From: JBHELB01 sp041859045
Lineage (GTDB): Bacteria; Hydrogenedentota; Hydrogenedentia; Hydrogenedentales; SLHB01
Assembly (NCBI GenBank): GCA_041859045.1
Contig: JBHELB010000071.1
Location: 31,820-95,819, forward strand
Reading direction: 5' to 3'
Length of the DNA stretch: 64,000 bases
This document shows positions 35,059 to 43,048 of the stretch, one piece after another; positions within the stretch are counted from its first letter, which is position 1; each line of letters starts with the position of its first letter. The position numbers were made by a program, and so were the translations under genes. The notes under the pieces were generated by a model. The model was given only the letters and a program-made list of their open reading frames with translations, ran no database searches and was not told the DNA's origin.

Positions 35059-36216
35059 ATGAGAATTGTCCCTCTCGATAAGTTGACGCCAGGATTCGTG
35101 ATTGGGCGGCCGTTAACGGACGAAAACGGACGCATCCTGCTCAACAGCGGGGTCAAACTCACCGAAGAGTATATCCGCGCCTTGCGCAACAAGGGCTATA
35201 CTCAGCTCTTCGTGCAGGATGAGGAATCGGGGTGCGACGCCGAGCCCGAAGAGGACATCTCGCCGGTTCTGCGTTCGCGGGCGGTGACCGCGCTCAAGGA
35301 AAGCTTCGCCGCCATCCAGCAAGAGCTGGCCTCTCTCAAACTTAGTTCAACCGCAGACGTTTCGGCGGCGTTGGATTCCGATGCCGTGCGCAGCCTGATG
35401 TCGTCGAGAGGCCCATTGGCCCGTATGAACGATCTGGTGGCGAAGATCCTCGACGAAGTCCTCACGCGCAGCACGCTGGCCGGCCTCACTTCGCTGAAGT
35501 GCGCCGACAGTCAGCTTTACGAACACTCCATCGACGTATGCATCGTGTCGATCATGATCGGCCAGGCCGTCGGCCTGACCGGAACGCGCTTGCGCCAACT
35601 GGCCACGGGCGCAATCCTCCACGACATCGGCGCGATCTTTCTCGAAAAAGACCTACCCGAACGCACGCGTGTGCGCCAGCATACGTTGCTGGGGTATGAA
35701 CTGCTCAAGGCGAGCGACGATCCCGATATTCTCGCACCACACGTGGCGCTGGAGCACCATGAGCATCAGGACGGCAGCGGCCAACCGCGCGGACTGATCG
35801 GCAGCAACCGCATCGAGCGCAACCGTGGGGGGAAGGGGCCCGTGCCCACGCTGGTGGGCGAGATCACCGCCGTGGCCAACATATACGACCGCCTCATGAG
35901 CGGTGCTCCTGGGCAGCCCGCGCTGCCGCCCGATCAGGCGCTTCAGCTTATCCGCGAATCCGCCGGCGCTCAGCTTAACCGCGAGGTGGTCGGCGCATTC
36001 CTGCGCGTTGTGCCCGTGTTTCCCCGAGGACTCGAGGTCCTTGTTCGGTGCGCGCGTTTTCAGGGCTATACCGGCGTGGTCGTCGAGGTGAACCCGTTAG
36101 CGCTCGACAAGCCCGTCGTAACCCTCACGCGCGATAACCACGGTCGGCTCATCGAACCGATCACCCTCGATCTCTCCCACGAGGAGAATGTGGACGTGCG
36201 CTGCAAGACGGGGTAA
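35059..36216 (+). CDS. HD-GYP-type protein with altered signature residues
   Basis: 385 residues from the ATG at 35059 with AAGGAG upstream. Residues 1-60 (IVPLDKLTPGFVIGRPLTDE) are the small beta domain common before HD-GYP domains. The HD domain runs from about 130 to 300: YEHSIDVCIV, HDIGAIF with H188-D189, HTLLGYELL, then HHE at 233-235 and DGSGQPRGL. HD-GYP enzymes break down cyclic-di-GMP, but here the lysine of HDIGK is alanine and the tyrosine of the GYP motif is glutamine. Activity may be changed or lost. A PilZ-like extension (GYTGVVVEVNPLALDKP) ends the protein. Convergent with yjbQ, six bases apart. Confidence 0.85.
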   Translation: MRIVPLDKLTPGFVIGRPLTDENGRILLNSGVKLTEEYIRALRNKGYTQLFVQDEESGCDAEPEEDISPVLRSRAVTALKESFAAIQQELASLKLSSTADVSAALDSDAVRSLMSSRGPLARMNDLVAKILDEVLTRSTLAGLTSLKCADSQLYEHSIDVCIVSIMIGQAVGLTGTRLRQLATGAILHDIGAIFLEKDLPERTRVRQHTLLGYELLKASDDPDILAPHVALEHHEHQDGSGQPRGLIGSNRIERNRGGKGPVPTLVGEITAVANIYDRLMSGAPGQPALPPDQALQLIRESAGAQLNREVVGAFLRVVPVFPRGLEVLVRCARFQGYTGVVVEVNPLALDKPVVTLTRDNHGRLIEPITLDLSHEENVDVRCKTG

Positions 36217-36222
36217 AGGGGA

Positions 36223-36636
36223 CTACTCGCCCATCACTTTCACAACGACGCGTTTGCGGCGAAGTCCGTCGAACTCCGCGTAGTAAATCTGCTGCCAGGG
36301 GCCAAGGTCGAGCGCGCCGTTCGTAATCGGCACGATGACTTCATGATGCACCAGCAGACTCTTGAGATGCGCGTCGCCGTTGGTCTCGCCTGTGCGGTGG
36401 TGGCGATAGTCGTCGCGATACGGAGCGAGGTGCTCGAGCCACTCGTCGATGTCTTCAATCAGACCGCTCTCCGCGTCGTTCACATATACGCCCGCCGTGA
36501 TATGCATCGCGCTCACCAACACCATCCCCTCGCGCACGCCGCTTTTGACGACCAGATCCGCCACGGTGGATGTGATGTTCACGTACTCGCGCTTCCGCTT
36601 GATGTTGAACCACAAATACTCGGTCAGTGTTTTCAT
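36223..36636 (-). CDS. yjbQ: YjbQ family (UPF0047) protein
   Basis: 137 residues, complete. Family hallmarks: SGVREGMVLVSAMHITAGVY, NDAESGLIEDIDEWL, the histidine-rich HRTGETNGDAHLKSLLVHHE and PITNGALDLGPWQQIYYAEF. The E. coli homologue has weak thiamine-phosphate synthase activity in vitro; the physiological role is unsettled. The histidine cluster that binds a metal or sulfate is intact. The start is ATG; no strong Shine-Dalgarno is visible. The 590 bases upstream hold no protein gene. Confidence 0.92.
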   Translation of the reverse strand: MKTLTEYLWFNIKRKREYVNITSTVADLVVKSGVREGMVLVSAMHITAGVYVNDAESGLIEDIDEWLEHLAPYRDDYRHHRTGETNGDAHLKSLLVHHEVIVPITNGALDLGPWQQIYYAEFDGLRRKRVVVKVMGE

Positions 36637-36907
36637 TGTGCCCTCGCGTGGATGTGTCCTACTGGCGCGATTGTGGACATGCCTGGATAGAAAAACAAGA
36701 TGAGATGAAACGAGGTGTCGGCGGGAGGCGCTTTCTCCCGCCGACCTGGTGGTGGGTCAGAAGTGAGACGGAAGGGCGCTGATCGGGACAACGCCCGTTA
36801 CAACCGAATTTCTCCAGCCCTATTGTATCCTATCACGCCGCAATTTGCAAGAGGTTTTATGGTTAAATTCGTGGCTTTTGCGGCCGGTATCTTCGAAAAT
36901 GAACGTC
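36637..36907. other. Gene-free stretch upstream of yjbQ
   Basis: No credible protein gene. It holds a perfect 11-bp hairpin, GTCGGCGGGAG / CTCCCGCCGAC (36717-36745, 7-nt loop), with no T-run on either side. An 18-codon frame at 36858 has a weak AGAGG site and is probably chance. Confidence 0.5.
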
Positions 36908-36980
36908 CCTAGGGGCGACACGTTCGCAGATAAGCCATAACGCTTTTTATAAAAGCAGTTATGCCGACGTGCGTCCTAGG
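36908..36980. repeat. Nested palindromic element
   Basis: Outer arms CCTAGGGGCGACACG and CGTGCGTCCTAGG (imperfect), inner arms CATAAC (36936-36941) and GTTATG (36958-36963), centre GCTTTT-TAT-AAAAGC. As DNA it can form one long cruciform; as RNA one long hairpin. No terminal target duplication is visible. Confidence 0.55.
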
Positions 36981-37081
36981 CTTTCCCTCCGCGAAATAGG
37001 ATCCACTTGTCAAGATTTTCAGGGGGTTCGAATCGTTGAGGAGGAAACGCGAGCTGTTGGTCTTTGGGGGTGTAAAGGTGG

Positions 37082-37110
37082 TTGCGTTCCGCGGGGGGGC
37101 ATGATACAAT
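37082..37110 (+). promoter_or_regulatory. Promoter candidate for a putative small RNA
   Basis: TTGCGT, a 17-nt spacer and TACAAT, one of the best matches in the window, yet no plus-strand protein gene follows. A 14-bp palindrome CGCCACATGTGGCG (37123-37136) lies just after the expected transcript start and could be an operator or the first hairpin of the RNA. Confidence 0.6.
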
Positions 37111-37116
37111 AAGGTT

Positions 37117-37276
37117 GGTCAGCGCCACATGTGGCGTTTCTCCTTCCGCGGAGGCCCACGGAAACTCCCATTTCCTGGGCCTCTAAAGCAACTCGCGGGA
37201 GGCGCAGCGAGCGCCGGAGCGAGTTTCTATAGATTGGGCCGCGGCCCTATGAGGGCTGCGGCCCTCTCCATTTTTT
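37117..37276 (+). ncRNA. Putative structured small RNA, no known family recognised
   Basis: About 160 nt after a good promoter, with no reading frame. Hairpin 2: GAGGCCCA (37151-37158) pairs with TGGGCCTC (37176-37183), one bulged C, then GGAAA with TTTCC, loop CTCCCA. Hairpin 3: AACTCGC (37190-37196) with GCGAGTT (37219-37225), enclosing GGCGC/GCGCC. Last stem: GGGCCGC (37236-37242) with GCGGCCC (37258-37264), continued by a G-T pair and GCCCT/AGGGC, then TTTTTT at 37271-37276. The loop CUCCCA and the unpaired UUUCUCCUUCC (37137-37147) can pair with Shine-Dalgarno sequences. The 3' part is antisense to the end of the hydrolase gene. It does not match SRP, tmRNA, RNase P or 6S RNA patterns I know. 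Confidence 0.5.
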
Positions 37277-38174
37277 CGAGTTCTTCCACCGAAGCCTGTT
37301 CGAACATCCGCGCGAAGTAGTCCTCAGTGGTTGCAAAGAGTTCGGGCCACAGCCACGGGAAGCACTCCCAGAACCCATGCCCATACCCCTCCATGCACTG
37401 CGTCTCCACGAGAACCCCTTTTGCTTGGAGGCAGGAGGCGAGCGCGAGGCTTTGGCTGGGCGGCGTCACCGTATCGAGGTCGCCGTACAGCAAGCGCACC
37501 GGGGGTGCCGCCGCATGTACAAACGTCACCGGCGAAGCGAAGGCCGCGGGTGTGAGACCGTTGGGCGGGGCGGGGTCGAAGAACGCGCGGGCGAGACCAT
37601 TGAGCAGCAGGCCGAACTCCGATTTCGGCGGCTGCTGGAAGTCGTAGGTACCGTAGCCGAGGACCATCGCCTGTACACGACTTGATTGGCCCGGCGGATC
37701 GTCGCTATAGCCGTCCCCGTCCTGCGCGAGCCCCGCAAGCGCGGCAAGCTGGGCGCCGGAACTCAGGCCGAACAGTCCGATCCGGCTTCCGTCGATCCCC
37801 AGGCGCTGCGCGTTTGCGCGCAGATAGCGCACAGCGTCTTTAATCTGCTCCACCTGCGTGACGAATCCATGCGCGGGATCGCGCGAGAACTCGATCAGCG
37901 CACAGGCTTGGCCGTGTGCGGCGAGATCGCGCGCGAGGGGTTTCAGGAATGCGGTCGACCCTGCCCACCACAGGCCGCCGTGCACGCCCACCACCACCGG
38001 CGGCGGCGAGGCGGCCGGTTGCACGGGCAGATAGAGATCGAGGGCGAGTGCCGGATTCTCGCGCGAAGCATAGGTTTCATGAACCACGCGCGCTTTGATT
38101 GGCCAGTCAAACGGATACCCGGCCACCCAGAAAATGTACGCCTGGGCAACGGCAAAAAGTAACGTCGCGATCAT
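37227..38174 (-). CDS. Alpha/beta hydrolase (carboxylesterase-like), membrane-anchored or secreted
   Basis: 315 residues. A hydrophobic N-terminus (MIATLLFAVAQAYIFWVAG) is a signal anchor. The oxyanion motif is VVVGVHGGLWWAGSTAF; the nucleophile lies in GLFGLSSGAQLAAL (GxSxG); the acid is in LLYGDLDTVTPP; the histidine in GYGHGFWECF. This fits the BD-FAE/esterase group acting on acyl or feruloyl esters, probably in the periplasm. Its ATG shares one base with the stop of the upstream oxidoreductase gene (TAATG). The 3' end of the gene overlaps, in antisense, the terminator-like stem of the putative small RNA. Confidence 0.85.
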   Translation of the reverse strand: MIATLLFAVAQAYIFWVAGYPFDWPIKARVVHETYASRENPALALDLYLPVQPAASPPPVVVGVHGGLWWAGSTAFLKPLARDLAAHGQACALIEFSRDPAHGFVTQVEQIKDAVRYLRANAQRLGIDGSRIGLFGLSSGAQLAALAGLAQDGDGYSDDPPGQSSRVQAMVLGYGTYDFQQPPKSEFGLLLNGLARAFFDPAPPNGLTPAAFASPVTFVHAAAPPVRLLYGDLDTVTPPSQSLALASCLQAKGVLVETQCMEGYGHGFWECFPWLWPELFATTEDYFARMFEQASVEELEKMERAAALIGPRPNL

Positions 38175-39157
38175 TAGCGCGCGGTGGGGATGGGCATCCC
38201 TTCCGCCGCGGAACGATAGAGCGCGTCGATGACCTCCATGTTCGCGACGGCATCGTCGATTCCCCAGCGAGGGGTTTCCCGCGTGCGGCAGGCGCGCACG
38301 AAGTCGTCAATCTCGCGCACAAAACAGTTCGCGCCCGGCACAACAAACGTTTCCTCGTGATCGCCTCGGCGCATGGTGAACGAGGCCTTGTCCTCGCCGG
38401 GCGTCCACGGCTCGGGAATCTGGATGAGCCCTTGTGTGCCTTCGATTTCGATGAACGCCTTAGGGTAGCGCTCAATACTGCATTCAAACGCCGCAAGCAC
38501 GCCGTTCGGAAAACACAACACGCCGAAGACCGTATCGTCGACCGAACTGCGCCGTTCAAACGCGGCGACGCGCTCGGGCTCGCACTGGGCGAAGAGACGA
38601 GACGCGCTCACGCAATAGCAGCCGACGTCCATCAACGCGCCACCCGCCAACTCGGAGGAGGTACGAATGTCGTGGCGATCGCGCAGGCGGAAGGTCGAGG
38701 CGCTGCGGATAGTGATGAGTTCGCCGAGCGCGCCGTCTTGGATGAGGCCGAGCACGCGGTCGTAGAGCGGATGATGGCGGTACATGAAGGCTTCCGCGAC
38801 GGGCAGACGCGTACGGCGCGCGACTTGCGCGACCTCGCGGGCCTCGGCGGCATTGGCGGCGAAAGGCTTTTCGCACAGCACCGGCAACCCGGCTTCGAGC
38901 GCCTTGATCGTCCACTCCGCGTGAAGGCTGTTGGGCAGGGGAATGTAGACGCAATCGACCTCGCCCGAATGCAACAGTTCTTCATACGTGCCAAAGGCCC
39001 GCGGCACGCCGAGTTCCTTGGCCCACTCGAGCGCGCGCGTGAACTCGCGACTGGCCACGGCCTGAACGCAACTGTCGTGGCAGCCGCCCAAGGCCTTAAC
39101 AATCGCGCGCGCGATCTTGGCCGTGCCCAGTATCCCCCAACGCAACTCGCCGCGCAT
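38174..39157 (-). CDS. Gfo/Idh/MocA family oxidoreductase
   Basis: 327 residues. N-terminal Rossmann domain: LRWGILGTAKIARAIVKAL, and the cofactor-pocket segment VDCVYIPLPNSLHAEWTIKA followed by PVLCEKPFAANAAEA with the conserved EKP lysine. The second domain has EAFMYRHHPLYDRVLGLIQD and GGALMDVGCYCVSASRLF, where the catalytic D-x-x-x-H of many members is DVGCY, so the histidine position appears to be tyrosine. Members oxidise sugars or polyols with NAD(P). It follows the PII-like gene by 37 bases and shares TAATG with the hydrolase downstream. Confidence 0.92.
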   Translation of the reverse strand: MRGELRWGILGTAKIARAIVKALGGCHDSCVQAVASREFTRALEWAKELGVPRAFGTYEELLHSGEVDCVYIPLPNSLHAEWTIKALEAGLPVLCEKPFAANAAEAREVAQVARRTRLPVAEAFMYRHHPLYDRVLGLIQDGALGELITIRSASTFRLRDRHDIRTSSELAGGALMDVGCYCVSASRLFAQCEPERVAAFERRSSVDDTVFGVLCFPNGVLAAFECSIERYPKAFIEIEGTQGLIQIPEPWTPGEDKASFTMRRGDHEETFVVPGANCFVREIDDFVRACRTRETPRWGIDDAVANMEVIDALYRSAAEGMPIPTAR

Positions 39158-39194
39158 GCGAACCTCCTGTTACTACGCGCCCCGTTTCAAGGGC

Positions 39195-39488
39195 TCAGTG
39201 CGATAACCACACGCTGTCGGAAACAAGACAAACGCCCCCAAATTCGTTCAGCAACGGGCGCACGCCATTCAAAATCGGCTCGACTTGTTCCTGCGGGCAG
39301 GCCGTCATCACATAGCTGTTGTTCAACTCGCTGTTCAGTCCATCTCCCGCACGCACGCCCCGATCCCCGTGCCCCGCCACGTTGCGGATCAGCGTATACC
39401 CGCTCACGCCCACGCCTTCGAGCACGCGCAATACCTGCTCGAGACGCTGATTGTCCACGACGATCTCCACTTTCTTCACAGGCTTCAC
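39195..39488 (-). CDS. PII-like signalling protein
   Basis: 97 residues from a GTG at 39488 with GGGAGGAA upstream; a longer in-frame start adds an arginine-rich stretch unlike the family. The fold signature is clear: KKVEIVVDNQRLEQVLRVLE, GVSGYTLIRNVAGHG, then VMTACPQEQVEPILNGVRPL. The T-loop region is short and lacks the tyrosine that is uridylylated in GlnB/GlnK, so nitrogen control through GlnD is unlikely. It may instead be a SbtB- or DUF190-like nucleotide sensor for a transporter or enzyme. No glutamine synthetase or ammonium transporter gene is near. Confidence 0.7.
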   Translation of the reverse strand: MKPVKKVEIVVDNQRLEQVLRVLEGVGVSGYTLIRNVAGHGDRGVRAGDGLNSELNNSYVMTACPQEQVEPILNGVRPLLNEFGGVCLVSDSVWLSH

Positions 39489-39597
39489 GGCGGTTCCTCC
39501 CCTCGGTTCCGCGCGCGGATCGCGCGCTTGCCTTTTCCCCGGATGTCCCGCACAGCGCAGGTGCGGCGACATCGACGAACGGGATATAGCCCCCGTT

Positions 39598-41754
39598 TTA
39601 CTGCTTTGACGTCTTCGTCGAAGTCGATTTGCGTCCGGCGTCCGCTTTCGCGGTCGTTGCCTTGGCCGTCGAAGGAGCCGTCGTCTTCTTGGAGGACGTG
39701 GCGGCCTTTGTCTTGCTCGCCGACACCTTTTCTTCCGTCATGCTGCTTGACGCCTTGGCGGAAGGCTGGCCTTTCGGGGCTTCCTCTTTCGCCGGCGCGC
39801 GAAGCGCGAGTTTTTGCCCCACGCGGATCAGTGTGCCCTGCTTGAGACGATTCCATTCCAAGAGTTGACTCACCGACACGCCATACTTTTGCGCGATCTC
39901 GCCGAGTGTCTCGCCGGTGCGAACGATGTGTTCGCTGCGCGCGGCGGGTGCGGCGGGCGCGGACTTCGCGGTCTCTTTGGAGGCTCCGCTCGAGAGCTTC
40001 AACGTCTGCCCCACGCGGATGAGGTGGTCTTTCGACAGGTTATTCGTGTCGACGATTTCCTTGATCGGTACGCCGCTGGCGATAGAAATCTTCTCCACCG
40101 TATCACCCGATTTCACCGTATAGGTCGAAGATGCGGATTCCTTTGCCGCGGGCGCTGCGCTCTTTGACGCTTCCTTTTCTTCCTTTACCGACTTATTGGC
40201 GGCCTCGGCGGAGGCCTTTTCCTCTGTCAAGGTGTCGTCGCTACGCGCGACCTTCACGCTCTCGGCGGTCTCGGTTTCCGGGACGACTCCAGCGGGAATG
40301 GTTAGCCGTTGGCCAGACATCAAACGCGCGCTGGTCCGCATCCGGTTCGCCTTCGCCACGTCCTCGATCGACAGCTTGTAATGTTCCGCCACGGAACTCA
40401 GTGTCTCGCCGCGGCGAACAAGATGCGTCTTGGCGCGCGCGGGCGTGCTGGACGCGGAGCGAGACGATTTCTTCTCCACCTTCTCCGAGGGCTCATCCGC
40501 TTCGCGTGCGGCCAGGACCAATCGCGATCCCGTCAGCGGCGTGGCGCTGTTGAGCGCCAACACGAACTGTTCTTTCGCTGTCGCGGGTACCGCTACGGTG
40601 TGTCCGTCCGGCGGCGTAACGCCCCGGACGAGTTCCGGGTTCAGCGTCGCAAGCGTGCCCTCGGGCAGACTGCACGTCTGCTCAAGTTCGGCCAGCCGGT
40701 AGCTTCCGCTTACCTGCACCGGCTCCACCTCGTCCGGATCGCTCGGCTGCACGTTTAGCCCGTAGCGTTCCGGGTTGCGCGCCACGATAATCGTCGCAAG
40801 GAGTTTGGCGTAAAAGTTCTTGGTTTCGTTTGGAATGGAACTGCTTGCCGGCGAATCGTCGATGAGCTTCCACAGGTCGCGCTCCCCGCCGCTCGCGGCG
40901 ACGGCGCGGGCGACGCCGCCTTCGCCCATGTTGTACGCCGAGATCGCCAGCGGCCAGTTGCCGTCGAATTCCTGATACAGCTCGGACAAATAGGCGATGG
41001 CCGCGTGCGTGGCCTTTTTCCAGTTGTAACGTTCGTCCACGTAGGAGTCCATGCGAATGTCGTAACGCTTGGCCGTGCCCCGCATGAATTGCCACATGCC
41101 GCCCGCGCCCGCAGGCGATACGGCCTTCGTATAAAACTGGCTTTCCACTTGCGCCAGCCACACCAAGTCCTGCGGCAACCCCGCCTTCGCAAATTCCTCG
41201 CGGATATACGGCAGATACTTGAAGCTTCGGTTGAGACCCCGCTCAAAGTTGCGGGGATACGCGCTCTGAATCTCTTCCACCTGCTGGATTACACGCTCGG
41301 GCAGCGGGCCCGGAATGCTCAAGTCGCCCGCCACGAGTTTCCCGTTGCCGTCCCGCGTGGGAAATTCTTTCGCGTAGGCCTTATCAAACAGTTTGTTCTG
41401 CGGATTGGTGTTGTTGAGAATACGCTCGAATTCGCCGCGAAGATTGTAAAACACACCGGGATCGAGGTCGGCTTTGATCAATAATTCCAGCATTTGCGTG
41501 TAATGCCGCAGGGCCGCTTCCTGATCGCCCGCTTCCTGGGCTTCGTTGGCTCTGCGAAAGGCTTCGTTCGCCGCCCGCATCAACTCGGTTACGCTGCGGG
41601 TCTCGGGGGCTGTTGTGGCCTCGGTGGGCGGGACGACTTCAGGCTTGGATAGGGGGCGAGTTGAACTGGTCTTTCGGGGGGTTGCGCAGCCGCTAACCAG
41701 TGCCAGCGTAATTGCCGCCGCTATCACAAAACATAAGCGAATTTTGATTTTCAC
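39598..41754 (-). CDS. LysM lytic transglycosylase lipoprotein (MltD-like)
   Basis: 718 residues from a GTG with GGGAG upstream. Lipoprotein signal: hydrophobic core then LALVSGCAT, with the lipidated cysteine at 23. The SLT domain (about 180-330) has the catalytic glutamate in WLAQVESQFYTKAVSPAG, then AGGMWQFMRGTAKRYDI and LAISAYNMGEGGVARA. Three LysM modules follow (HLVRRGETLSSVAEHYKLS, TYTVKSGDTVEKISIASG, HIVRTGETLGEIAQKYGVS), and a low-complexity Ser/Lys/Ala/Thr tail of about 60 residues ends the protein. It cleaves peptidoglycan from the outer-membrane side, as MltD does. A near-consensus promoter lies about 190 bases upstream. Confidence 0.93.
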   Translation of the reverse strand: MKIKIRLCFVIAAAITLALVSGCATPRKTSSTRPLSKPEVVPPTEATTAPETRSVTELMRAANEAFRRANEAQEAGDQEAALRHYTQMLELLIKADLDPGVFYNLRGEFERILNNTNPQNKLFDKAYAKEFPTRDGNGKLVAGDLSIPGPLPERVIQQVEEIQSAYPRNFERGLNRSFKYLPYIREEFAKAGLPQDLVWLAQVESQFYTKAVSPAGAGGMWQFMRGTAKRYDIRMDSYVDERYNWKKATHAAIAYLSELYQEFDGNWPLAISAYNMGEGGVARAVAASGGERDLWKLIDDSPASSSIPNETKNFYAKLLATIIVARNPERYGLNVQPSDPDEVEPVQVSGSYRLAELEQTCSLPEGTLATLNPELVRGVTPPDGHTVAVPATAKEQFVLALNSATPLTGSRLVLAAREADEPSEKVEKKSSRSASSTPARAKTHLVRRGETLSSVAEHYKLSIEDVAKANRMRTSARLMSGQRLTIPAGVVPETETAESVKVARSDDTLTEEKASAEAANKSVKEEKEASKSAAPAAKESASSTYTVKSGDTVEKISIASGVPIKEIVDTNNLSKDHLIRVGQTLKLSSGASKETAKSAPAAPAARSEHIVRTGETLGEIAQKYGVSVSQLLEWNRLKQGTLIRVGQKLALRAPAKEEAPKGQPSAKASSSMTEEKVSASKTKAATSSKKTTAPSTAKATTAKADAGRKSTSTKTSKQ

Positions 41755-41945
41755 GAGCGTACTCCCTGGTCTGACCCAAGCGTTTCGCCTGAACCCCCGG
41801 GTTCTATGAGGACACTTCCTCCGTGCTTCTTCTTACACTTGGTCACTGCCGATTACGCGTGGCAGTGTGCCGGAGATGACCCCTGCTGACAACGGCTGTT
41901 CCGCAATTCCCACCTTCACTTTTTCCGTTCCCGCCGGTCAGGGAC

Positions 41946-41974
41946 AGTGTAGTCCAAAATGGCATTCCTGTCAA
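41946..41974 (-). promoter_or_regulatory. Promoter candidate for the lytic transglycosylase gene
   Basis: On the minus strand, TTGACA (exact consensus), a 17-nt spacer and TACACT. The leader to the GTG at 41754 would be about 185 nt, long enough for regulation. Confidence 0.6.
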
Positions 41975-42045
41975 TAAATAAACAACAACATCTTGAGCAT
42001 GCTCTTCTGGCTGACCCCAATATGGCGGGTGGACAGGTCACCGGG

Positions 42046-42921
42046 CTACGGTGCCTTGATCCGAAAGATATTGGTGTGCCCCTCTCCCAGACGCTTTACG
42101 TAGTAGATATATCCCCCCTCACTCCAAAAGGGTTGCGTCTCGTCCGCCTGGTCCGTCGTGAGTTGGCGAATATTCCCGCCGTCCGTGTCCATCACCCAAA
42201 TGTCGTAGTTGCCGGTTCGCTTGGAGGCAAACACTATCCGCTTGCCGTCGGGCGAGAAGGCCGGATTCTCATCGTCCCTCTTGCTTGAGGTCAACTGGGT
42301 CTGCAAGCCACCGTCGGGGTTCATCATCCAAATCTCGTCGTCCTTGGTGCGGTTGGAGACAAATACAATCTTGCTGCCATCGGGCGAATAGCGGGGCTCG
42401 TCGCCCTCGGCCAATACCCGCAGCGAGCCCATCCCGCGGTCGACGTTCATCGTGACCACACGCATGTCGGGTTTCGGACCCCATTTTTCGCGGCGGGCAA
42501 ACACGAGATCGCCGGAACCCTTCGGGCGCACGCCGGGGTATTCCTCCAGCTTCTCGCCGTCGGTAATTTGGAGAAATCCCGACCCGCCGGTCGCTTCGAC
42601 ACGATAGATATCGCCCTTCCCGGTGCGTTCGGAACTAAAAAGGATGTATTTGCTGTCCGCCGTGAACACGGGGTAGCGGTCGTCCTTGTTGCCCGTGGTG
42701 ATCTGAAAGGTTTCGCTGGTCTTGAAGCGGATCACGTAGATATTGAAGGTTCCGGTGCGGTTGCTCGAGAACGCGAGCATTTTGCCGTCCGGGGAGATAA
42801 CCGGGTCGAGATCCCGCTGCTTTTCTCCAAAGGTGATTTGTCTGTCTTCCGCAAGGGCGCTTCCGGCCAGTCCCAGGAGGGCGGCCACAAGAGCAAGCAG
42901 CCACGCGGTTCGCATGGGCAT
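42046..42921 (-). CDS. TolB-like beta-propeller protein, exported
   Basis: 291 residues from the ATG at 42921 with AAGGAGATACAAC upstream. A Sec signal peptide runs to about residue 25 (AALLGLAGSALAED). The rest is a WD40-like PD40 propeller: repeats of the type DPVISPDGKMLAFSSNRTG, YPVFTADSKYILFSSERTG, PRYSPDGSKIVFVSNRTKDD and NPAFSPDGKRIVFASKRTG, six or so blades. It lacks the N-terminal alpha/beta domain of full TolB, so it is TolB-related rather than tolB. No tol-pal genes are adjacent. Probably a periplasmic binding or scaffold protein. Confidence 0.85.
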   Translation of the reverse strand: MPMRTAWLLALVAALLGLAGSALAEDRQITFGEKQRDLDPVISPDGKMLAFSSNRTGTFNIYVIRFKTSETFQITTGNKDDRYPVFTADSKYILFSSERTGKGDIYRVEATGGSGFLQITDGEKLEEYPGVRPKGSGDLVFARREKWGPKPDMRVVTMNVDRGMGSLRVLAEGDEPRYSPDGSKIVFVSNRTKDDEIWMMNPDGGLQTQLTSSKRDDENPAFSPDGKRIVFASKRTGNYDIWVMDTDGGNIRQLTTDQADETQPFWSEGGYIYYVKRLGEGHTNIFRIKAP

Positions 42922-42992
42922 GTTGTATCTCCTTCCCGCAGGCTCCACCCTGACGCGGAGCGTATCTCTGCCGTTGTGATTCCAGCCCCGCC

Positions 42993-43021
42993 ATCATACC
43001 CGGGATTAGCCTCCGCGACAA
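42993..43021 (-). promoter_or_regulatory. Promoter candidate for the TolB-like gene
   Basis: On the minus strand, TTGTCG, a 17-nt spacer and TATGAT, about 72 nt before the ATG at 42921. It overlaps no gene. Confidence 0.5.
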
Positions 43022-43048
43022 GGGGTTTCGGGAGGCTGCCGGATTGCG

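Noticed and set aside
36858..36911. 18-codon frame (MVKFVAFAAGIFENERP-like) in the gap upstream of yjbQ
   Set aside because: Weak ribosome site, no conservation evidence, and length compatible with chance.
37117..37276. SRP RNA, 6S RNA, tmRNA or RNase P RNA as identity of the putative small RNA
   Set aside because: None of the conserved cores (SRP S-domain GGAA platform, 6S closing stem with central bubble, tmRNA tag and tRNA-like end, RNase P conserved regions) is present.
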